Source of the DNA: Croceimicrobium hydrocarbonivorans
GTDB lineage: Bacteria > Bacteroidota > Bacteroidia > Flavobacteriales > Schleiferiaceae
Length of the DNA: 64,000 nucleotides
Reading direction: 5' to 3'
Assembly (NCBI RefSeq): GCF_014524565.1
Contig: NZ_CP060139.1
Span: 3,727,501-3,791,500, forward strand
The translations under genes and the position numbers were made by a program. Each line of letters begins with the position of its first letter. The stretch's first letter is position 1. Positions 46,696 to 53,900 of this stretch are shown one piece after another. Below the pieces are notes generated by a model that saw nothing but the letters and a program-made list of their open reading frames with translations, was not told the DNA's origin and made no database searches.

Positions 46696-48336
46696 ATGAA
46701 AAAAACATTACTACTTCTTTTGGCCTTCAGTGGTGTGGCTTCAGCCCAGCGATACACTACCGAAGTATTTAGCCAGGTAACCGTTACTCCTGATCAACGG
46801 TATGCCACAAATATCGACTTCCTTACCTCAGACTTTAGCGATCAAACTCAGGTTGTAGCTGATGTTACCGCTCTAAAAACTGCCTTGGCAACCGGGCAGC
46901 CTATTCCTGCAGCCTTTTATAATCCTGCAGATCCAAGCACGGATGTTAAAGTAACTGATCTGAATGCTGATGTTTATATGCCAGTTGGTGATACTGTTAC
47001 TGATCGTCCTCTTGCTATTTATATTCACACCGGTAACTTCCTGCCTCCCGGCTTGAACGGCAGTATTAATGGTTCTAGAAAAGATAGTGCTGCTATTGTA
47101 ATGTGTGAGAAATTAGCCAAGCGCGGTTTTGTTGCATTTTCTGTTGATTATCGTTTAGGCTGGAACCCTTTAGATCCTAACCAATTTGTACGTCGTGCCC
47201 AATTATTGAACGCTGTATATCGTTCTATTCACGATATCAAAGAATTGGTTCGTATAACTAAATACAATGCCAGTGTATTTGGAATCGACACTAACCGCAT
47301 TGTTCTTTTTGGTGAAGGCTCTGGAGGTTATGTAGCCTTGGCTTATGCTACTTTGGACAAATGGGCCGAGGTAGAAATTGCCAAGTTTATCAATCCTGCC
47401 ACTTCTCAATCATTTGTAGATTCTAACCTGGTAGGTAACCTCGAAGGTTTAGGGGGGAACTTGAACCTCTATAGAGACAATGGTTATTCTACTGATGTGA
47501 GCATGTGTGTGAACATGGGCGGAGCTTTGGCTGATATCTCCTGGTTGGAAGCTGGTGATCCTTCTATGATTTCTATTCAGTGTGTGCGCGATCCATTTGC
47601 ACCTTTCGGAAATGGTACCGTAGTAGTGCCCACCACTCAAGATGATGTGGTAGATGTTTCTGGAGCTAATATATTCCAGCTTAAAGCCAATAGCTTAGGT
47701 AACAACAATGCCTGGATTAACAATACCTATAATGATCCGATCACTTTAGCTGCTCGTGCTCGTTACGGAGTAACTTATCCTTATATTTTCCCCGCTCCAT
47801 TTGATACTATTACTGTAGCGAATGCAGAAGGATTATATCCAGTGATTCGTCCTTTAGCTGGAAGCTTGTTTAACAACAACGGTTCTCCATGGCAATGGTG
47901 GGATCCAAATGGTCCTATCGCTTCTGATACTTTAATTGCTGGTCCTCCCGTAATTACCTATCACATGGCTGGTTTAGCTAGTAACCCTAATATGTCACCA
48001 GCATTCGGTCGTGCTTACCAGGACACTATCTTAGGATATGTAACTCCTCGTTTGATCTATCAAATGAATTTGATCGGAACTGAAGAGTTCAACTTCAATA
48101 AGTCTATCTCCATGTATCCTAATCCTGCTCAGCACACTCTTTCCTTAGAGTTGATGGATGCTGATCTTGATTTAAGCAGCTATGAGATTATGGATAATAC
48201 CGGTCGCATGGTTAGCGCTGGTAGCTTAGAAGGAATGAAAAATGATATCTCTATCGAAAGCTTAAAGCCTGGGGTGTACTTTATTAGTGTACAAACCAAT
48301 CGTGGATCGGCAACTAGCCGTTTCATTAAGCAATAA
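46696..48336 (+). CDS. secreted alpha/beta-hydrolase-fold protein with T9SS domain
   Basis: A 546-residue exported protein (signal peptide about 1-18). The middle looks like an alpha/beta hydrolase of the carboxylesterase/feruloyl esterase type: LAIYIHTGNFLPPG with a HTG oxyanion motif, SVDYRLGWNP, and FGEGSGGYVALAYAT. The nucleophile elbow GESAGG of such enzymes reads GEGSGG here, so the usual serine is replaced by glycine and a serine is one position later. Activity is doubtful. A type A T9SS domain (MYPNPAQHTLSL, LKPGVYFISV) ends the protein. It is probably in one unit with the TonB-dependent receptor; a terminator follows. Confidence 0.75.
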   Translation: MKKTLLLLLAFSGVASAQRYTTEVFSQVTVTPDQRYATNIDFLTSDFSDQTQVVADVTALKTALATGQPIPAAFYNPADPSTDVKVTDLNADVYMPVGDTVTDRPLAIYIHTGNFLPPGLNGSINGSRKDSAAIVMCEKLAKRGFVAFSVDYRLGWNPLDPNQFVRRAQLLNAVYRSIHDIKELVRITKYNASVFGIDTNRIVLFGEGSGGYVALAYATLDKWAEVEIAKFINPATSQSFVDSNLVGNLEGLGGNLNLYRDNGYSTDVSMCVNMGGALADISWLEAGDPSMISIQCVRDPFAPFGNGTVVVPTTQDDVVDVSGANIFQLKANSLGNNNAWINNTYNDPITLAARARYGVTYPYIFPAPFDTITVANAEGLYPVIRPLAGSLFNNNGSPWQWWDPNGPIASDTLIAGPPVITYHMAGLASNPNMSPAFGRAYQDTILGYVTPRLIYQMNLIGTEEFNFNKSISMYPNPAQHTLSLELMDADLDLSSYEIMDNTGRMVSAGSLEGMKNDISIESLKPGVYFISVQTNRGSATSRFIKQ

Positions 48337-48356
48337 GATTTAAAAAGCTTATCATA

Positions 48357-48392
48357 CAAAAGCCCTGAACCACTGGTTCGGGGCTTTTTGCT
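48357..48392 (+). terminator. terminator after the hydrolase-like gene
   Basis: AAAAGCCCTGAACCA pairs with TGGTTCGGGGCTTTTT around a short CTloop (48357-48388), with T residues after the stem. Confidence 0.85.
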
Positions 48393-48395
48393 TTA

Positions 48396-48403
48396 TACCT
48401 TTG
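48396..48403 (+). promoter_or_regulatory. -7 element of the aminotransferase gene
   Basis: TACCTTTG, a full TAnnTTTG match 18 bases before the ATG at 48422. A TTG at 48401 overlaps this element and is not the start. Confidence 0.6.
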
Positions 48404-48421
48404 TCGGCCAATTTGGGGAGC

Positions 48422-49273
48422 ATGAACTACAATCTCAACGGTTATATAATTCGCAATAAGCATCTCAACATTCAGCTCAATAATCGGGGCTTGAATTATG
48501 GGGATGGCATTTTTGAAAGCCTTAAATACAGCCGTAATCGTCTCAATTTCTTTGAGGATCATTATTTCCGTTTAATGGCGAGTATGCGAATTGTACGAAT
48601 GGAGATTCCCATGAACTTTTCGCCAGAGTATCTCGAGGAGCAGATTCGTAAAACTTTGAAGGCAAATCAGCTTGAAGATCAAAGTGCGAGAGTCCGTTTA
48701 TTGGTGGTTCGAAAGGCCGGAGGATTGTATAGTCCGGAAAGCAATGAAATTGATTTCCTCATTACAGTTAAACCTTGGGAGCACGATGCCTATGTGCTCA
48801 ATGAAAGAGGAATGGAGGTAGACCTCTTTAAAGACTACTATAAATTAAGTGGCCTTTTAGGGAATATCAAGAGTACTTCAGCGCAGTTGTATGCGATTGC
48901 CAGTGTATTTGCGAAGGAGAATAATCTGGATGATGTATTGCTACTCAATGAGAAGAAGGAAGTAATTGAATCTACCAATGCCAATATCTTCATGTTGAAA
49001 GGTAAGGAGCTGATTACTCCACCTTTGAGCAGTGGATGTTTAAAAGGGCTAATGCGGAAGCAGATTATGGAATTAGCTCCGCAATTGGACCTAGACTTGA
49101 AGGAAGAGAATTTCTCACCCTTTGCCTTGCAAAAAGCTGATGAAGTATGGCTTAGCAATAGCATGCATGGATTGAGATGGGTAGAAAAATACCGTCGTAA
49201 AACCTATGCTTCTGAAAAAGCCGCTGAAATGCTGAAAAAGCTGAATGTGAAAGTGGCGCTTAGTTTAGACTAG
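48422..49273 (+). CDS. PLP-dependent class IV aminotransferase
   Basis: A 283-residue fold-type IV PLP enzyme starting MNYNLNGYIIRNKHLNIQLN. Conserved parts: LNNRGLNYGDGIFESL (about 19-34), the Schiff-base lysine K150 in LLGNIKSTSAQLYA, and E183 in EVIESTNANIF for the pyridine nitrogen. The family includes branched-chain aminotransferase, D-amino-acid transaminase and aminodeoxychorismate lyase; which of these it is cannot be decided by eye. The cofactor neighbour pdxH (PLP synthesis) is two genes on. Its 3' end overlaps the convergent yqgE-type gene by 14 bases. Confidence 0.9.
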   Translation: MNYNLNGYIIRNKHLNIQLNNRGLNYGDGIFESLKYSRNRLNFFEDHYFRLMASMRIVRMEIPMNFSPEYLEEQIRKTLKANQLEDQSARVRLLVVRKAGGLYSPESNEIDFLITVKPWEHDAYVLNERGMEVDLFKDYYKLSGLLGNIKSTSAQLYAIASVFAKENNLDDVLLLNEKKEVIESTNANIFMLKGKELITPPLSSGCLKGLMRKQIMELAPQLDLDLKEENFSPFALQKADEVWLSNSMHGLRWVEKYRRKTYASEKAAEMLKKLNVKVALSLD

Positions 49274-49823
49274 GATCCATGGGTGCATTATGCCACAAAG
49301 CATAATCTCCGCCCATTTGTTTCATAATGGTTGACCAGAGTCCGTCTATTTCAGTTTCAAAGATCAAATCGGCGGTACTGTCCGCAACTAACCATGATTT
49401 TTGGCTAAGCTCATCATTAAGCTGACCGGAAGACCAACCGCTGTATCCCAGGAAAAATCGGATATCGGAAGGCAATACCATTTCAAGGGCAATCATCTCT
49501 TTAAGGATATCTAAATCACCTCCCCAAAAAACTCCCTCCATAATTTCTTCACTGCCGGGAATTAAGTCGCCTTTGCGATGTAAGAAGAATAGGTTATCAC
49601 CCTGAACAGGGCCGCCCTCAAATATCTCAGCATCAAAGGAAGGGAAGTCTAGGACCAGATCATCAAAATCTACATCCACCTTTCGGTTCAGAACAAAACC
49701 CACCGTTCCTTCCTCATTGTGATCGGCTAATAAAACTACCGTCCGATCAAAATTGGGATCACCCAACATTGGTTCGGCAATCAAGATTTTTCCTTTATCC
49801 GGGATGCTCAAATTTAGACTCAT
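49260..49823 (-). CDS. YqgE/AlgH family protein
   Basis: A 187-residue protein of the YqgE/AlgH family starting MSLNLSIPDKGKILIAEPML. Family blocks are DPNFDRTVVLLADHNEEGTV, GFVLNRK, and FEGGPVQGDNLFFLHRKGDL, then RFFLGYSGWSSGQLNDEL. The function is not settled. A longer reading up to 50036 would run through the start of pdxH and adds nothing family-like, so the ATG at 49823 is used. It faces the aminotransferase gene tail to tail and is divergent from pdxH. Confidence 0.93.
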   Translation of the reverse strand: MSLNLSIPDKGKILIAEPMLGDPNFDRTVVLLADHNEEGTVGFVLNRKVDVDFDDLVLDFPSFDAEIFEGGPVQGDNLFFLHRKGDLIPGSEEIMEGVFWGGDLDILKEMIALEMVLPSDIRFFLGYSGWSSGQLNDELSQKSWLVADSTADLIFETEIDGLWSTIMKQMGGDYALWHNAPMDPSLN

Positions 49824-49830
49824 CGTAGAT

Positions 49831-49838
49831 CGAAGATA
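49831..49838 (-). promoter_or_regulatory. possible -7 element of the YqgE-type gene
   Basis: TATCTTCG on the minus strand, one mismatch to TAnnTTTG, seven bases before the ATG. Weak on its own. Confidence 0.3.
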
Positions 49839-49850
49839 GTGGCTTATGGG

Positions 49851-49858
49851 TACTTTTG
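49851..49858 (+). promoter_or_regulatory. -7 element of pdxH
   Basis: TACTTTTG, a full TAnnTTTG match, 42 bases before the pdxH ATG, with no strong -33 element. Confidence 0.5.
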
Positions 49859-49900
49859 CAAAGAGAATTATCAACGAATTCTTAATAAAAAACGCAGGCC

Positions 49901-50542
49901 ATGAAAGAGAAATTGCAAGACCAAAGAGTCGATTATCAAAAAGGAACTTTAAACCTGAATGAAGTTGCTGAGAATCCACTATCGCAATTTCAAAACTGGT
50001 ATCAAGAATATGAGGCCTCGAAGCCAAAGGATCCAAATGCCTTTGTATTGGCCACGGTAGATTCCAAGGGAATGCCCCATAGTAGAGTATTATTGTTAAA
50101 GGGTATTGATCAAGGTGGTTTCGAATTTTACACGAATTATCAGAGCGCTAAGGGTCAGGAGCTTGCGGCCAATCCTAAAGCCAGCATGTGCTTTTTCTGG
50201 CCCGAGCTGGAAAGACAGATCAGGGTAGAGGGTGAAGTACAGAAATTAAGCGCTGAAGAATCCACCACCTATTTTAAAAGTCGTCCTCATGGATCTCAGG
50301 TTGGAGCCTGGGTTTCGCCTCAAAGCACGGTAATTGAATCTCGGCAGATATTAGAAGATCGATTGGCAGAATTTAGCACTAAGTACCAGGACGATGTACC
50401 ACGACCTGAACATTGGGGCGGCTATCGATTGATGCCTAAGCGAATTGAGTTTTGGCAGGGTAGAAGTTCCAGATTACACGATCGGGTTCTGTATACGAAA
50501 TCAGAAAATCAAGATTGGAAGCTCCAGCGATTGGCGCCTTAA
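49901..50542 (+). CDS. pdxH: pyridoxamine 5'-phosphate oxidase
   Basis: A 213-residue FMN enzyme making pyridoxal 5'-phosphate from pyridoxine/pyridoxamine phosphate in the cytosol. Motifs: MPHSRVLLLKGIDQGGFEFYTNYQSAKGQEL, here split as PHSRVLLLKG and FYTNYQSAKG; CFFWPELERQIRVEG; SRPHGSQVGAWVSPQS; and the C-terminal WGGYRLMPKRIEFWQGRSSR then LHDR. Length and order are normal for PdxH. It is divergent from the YqgE-type gene. Confidence 0.97.
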   Translation: MKEKLQDQRVDYQKGTLNLNEVAENPLSQFQNWYQEYEASKPKDPNAFVLATVDSKGMPHSRVLLLKGIDQGGFEFYTNYQSAKGQELAANPKASMCFFWPELERQIRVEGEVQKLSAEESTTYFKSRPHGSQVGAWVSPQSTVIESRQILEDRLAEFSTKYQDDVPRPEHWGGYRLMPKRIEFWQGRSSRLHDRVLYTKSENQDWKLQRLAP

Positions 50543-50902
50543 TTGAATATGAATAATTCAATTATTAGTGTGAATTATACCTTTTGCTTGTTAAGGCAGT
50601 ATGAAGCCAAAAGGGTTGGGTTTTTAAGGTGAAGGCTAAGTTAAGTTTGGAGTCTTAAAAAAGATAGTGTAGAAACGTGAGATATTGCTAATCTTCAAAT
50701 AGATATAATAGGCTATATTCTTTTAGGTTATTTAGTGATATTCCTTTTTCATGCTAAAATTAGCTTTCCTTAACAGCTAGGTAAAAAGCTTAACATCTGC
50801 TTGAAAAACGCTTAAACCTGCTTTGAATTACTTATAACTTTAATCGAAATTTTCAGGGCTTTTTGGCCTCTAGTTTTGTGGCATTAATCAAAATTCTGGA
50901 TT
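50543..50902. other. AT-rich intergenic region before the giant adhesin
   Basis: No gene or RNA was found in these 360 bases. No clear terminator follows pdxH. The right end carries the promoter of the 1,917-residue gene. The left part contains many short stops and no coding bias. Confidence 0.6.
50871..50878 (+). promoter_or_regulatory. -7 element of the giant adhesin gene
   Basis: TAGTTTTG, a full TAnnTTTG match, 24 bases before the ATG at 50903. Confidence 0.6.
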
Positions 50903-53900
50903 ATGCTGCAAAAATTAAAGTTCGTGGGATTGTTCCTTTTTCTAGGTACAATTCTCTATGGTCAAACTACTATCTATTCGGAGGATTTTACCGGACAGAA
51001 CGGAAAAGGTGCGGTGGGCCCAGCCCCAACCATCGACGTATCTGGGGTAAGCTGGACAGTAGATGTTAGTTCGGCTTCCTTAACAGCTACCACCGACTGG
51101 TTTCAAGTAGTGAGCGAAGTATTCGAAGCTCGCGATATTGATGGTGATGCTTACTGGTTAAGTCCTTCAATTGACATCTCTGCCTATGCTAATGTAAGTA
51201 TCAGTCTTGATGCAGCAGAAGATGGAACCATGGAAGCTTCGGACATCTTTGTTACCGAATATCGTATTGACGGTGGTGCCTGGACCCAAGCTAGCACCAA
51301 TGGTTCTTTAAATGATGATTTTACCTCCGCTGTCGTAAGCGAAAGTGGATTAAACGGAGGGACTCTAGAAATTAGAGTAACCATGAATAATGGGGCCGGA
51401 ACTGAATACCACAAATTAGACAATGTGTTGGTACAAGGAACGATTGCTACTTCTGATACTCGTGTAAATTTTGCCAGCTCTTCAGCTACCGTAAATGAAG
51501 GAGATGGCACTTATGATCTTACTTTATCCATTACGAATGAAGATGCGACCAATGCTACTACCTGCTCTGTAGCTATTATAGCAGGCGGTACGGGTACAGC
51601 CGCTGATGTAAATAACTATCCTAGTCCAGCTGCCCAGGCAAATGTTACTTTCCCAGCGGGAAGTGCGGCCGACCAAACTATCACCTTAACTATTACTGAT
51701 GATGCATCTTATGAAGGTACCGAAAACCTGATTTTCGAGATTCAATCAGTAGCCGGGGGTTCTAATGCCGCCGTTGGTTCTGCCAATCAATTGGATTTAA
51801 GCATCATCGATAACGAGAATGCCCCTTTACCTTATAGCCAGGACTTTGCTAATTCTACAGTGCCCACAGGATGGACCTTTACGGATTTCACCGTGGCCAA
51901 TAGCGCCAATGCCGGAGGTTCAGCCTATGAAGCAGAATTAACGTATAGCAATGATAATGCTGGTACCAGTGCAATTACTTCGGAGGCAATTGACGCTTCC
52001 GGTGCTAACCTTATTGACTTAAGCTGGAAGCAGAACCTGGATTATTATGAAGGTGGTACTGGTGCTGATTTTGTAATTAAAGTTCAAACCAGTACCGACG
52101 GTTCCACTTTTAATGATGTATATACTAAAACAGTATCTGCAGATGAAACCGGAACTGAAACGGTACAAATCAGTACTAGCAATGGAGCTGGAAATAGCAG
52201 TTTTTATGTTCGTTGGTTATATGCTTCTAATGGTGATCGCTTCTCTTATTGGAGAATTGATGATATCAGCCTAAGTACTGCCACTGTACCTAGCATCACT
52301 GTTGAAGACAATTCTCAACCTTCAGCCGCTAATGTTTCTCAAGGAGCCTTAAATCATATTTTGGCGGCAGTTTCGGCTGCTGTTGCTGATAACGATGCCA
52401 CTATCAGTGATTTTGATGTAACCGTTAATGGTAGTTTTGATTCTGATGATATCGATAATTTCCAACTATTCTACGCCAGCAGCAATAGCTTTGGCTCGGC
52501 TAGTCAAATTGGTTCTGATATTGCAGGCAATGGAAACGGAACTTCTCAGAGCTTAAGCTTTAGTGGTTTATCAACTACTATTACTTCTGGGACCTCCGGA
52601 TATTTCTGGTTAGTGGCTGATGTAAATGCTTCTGCCACTGCGTCCAATACCTTAACCGCGCAAATTCCTAGCCTTAGCTTTAATGCTGGTAATGTGACCA
52701 ATAACTCCAGTGCTGCCGGAACTCAAACCATTGTATCTGCAACTCCTCGCGCAGTATTAGCCGATAATGGTACTCAGATTGCCGCTGCCAATGTACCAGG
52801 CGATAGTGCTAATCATGTGATTTCCAGTTTTCAGATTGCAATTAGCGATGCTAATGCCGACTTAAATGGATTGGATATCACTACATCAGGAACTTACCAA
52901 GCTTCTGATATTAGCAATCTTAAACTGTGGTATTCTACTGACAATAGCTTCGATGCTGGTTCAGATCAGATTTTGGCAACTATTGCCAGTCCAACTGCCG
53001 CAGGTGTACAATCTTTTAGCTCCTTTAATCAGATCCTTACCAATGGCTCAACCGGCTATTTCTTTATAAGTGTAGATTTCCCTTGTGCTGCTACTGCCAC
53101 TAACACCATTGCAGTTACATTAATTGAAGATGCTGATCTTGGATTTAATGGAAGTACCAATACTTCTGGAACAGCCAGTGGTGCAGGAACTCAAACTATA
53201 ATTAATACCAATCCAGCCGATGCTAGCTCATTTAGTGCTGGTGCTGGAAGTTCAGAAGCGAATTTAAGCTGGACTAATCCTTCTTGTTTTGATGAAGTAA
53301 TTGTAGTAGCTCATACGGCAACTATTTCTGGAACTCCAAGCGGTAGTGGATATACTGCCAATTCTCAGGATTATTCGGATGCCAATAATCCAAGTTTCCC
53401 AACTGCTGGATCCGTAGTTTACAATGGCACCGGCACCAGTACCACTATCACCGGTTTAAGTAATGGAACTCAGTACTTCTTCAAGGTTTTTGCCCGTAAA
53501 GGATCAAACTGGAGTACCGGTGTGGAAGATAATGCTACTCCTAGTTCAGGAATTGCAGTATTCATTAATGAAATGTCTCAAGGTTCAGGTGGATCTAAAG
53601 AATGGATTGAAATCGTGGTTACTGAAAATGGAACTGACCTTCGTGGTTGGGATATCGGTGATAATGATGATGGTTCCTATTCTGAATTCTTAGAATTTAG
53701 TTCAGATAATGCCTGGTCGAATGTTGATGCCGGTACTGTGATTGCCATTTATAATAGTGCCGATGTAGACGCAACCATTACAGATAATACTGATTTTAGC
53801 GATCATCAAGTAACTATCGCTTCAAACAACAGTACCTATTTCTCAGGTACCTGGGGATCCTTCGGAAACTCTGATGGTGATGACCTTGCCGCAATTCGTG

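Noticed and set aside
48838-49164. 108-codon minus frame inside the aminotransferase gene
   Set aside because: The opposite strand carries a full fold-type IV enzyme with its lysine and glutamate; the minus frame has no features.
49824-50036. N-terminal extension of the YqgE-type gene up to 50036
   Set aside because: The extra 71 residues overlap the start of pdxH on the other strand and do not match the family; the ATG at 49823 gives the usual N-terminus.
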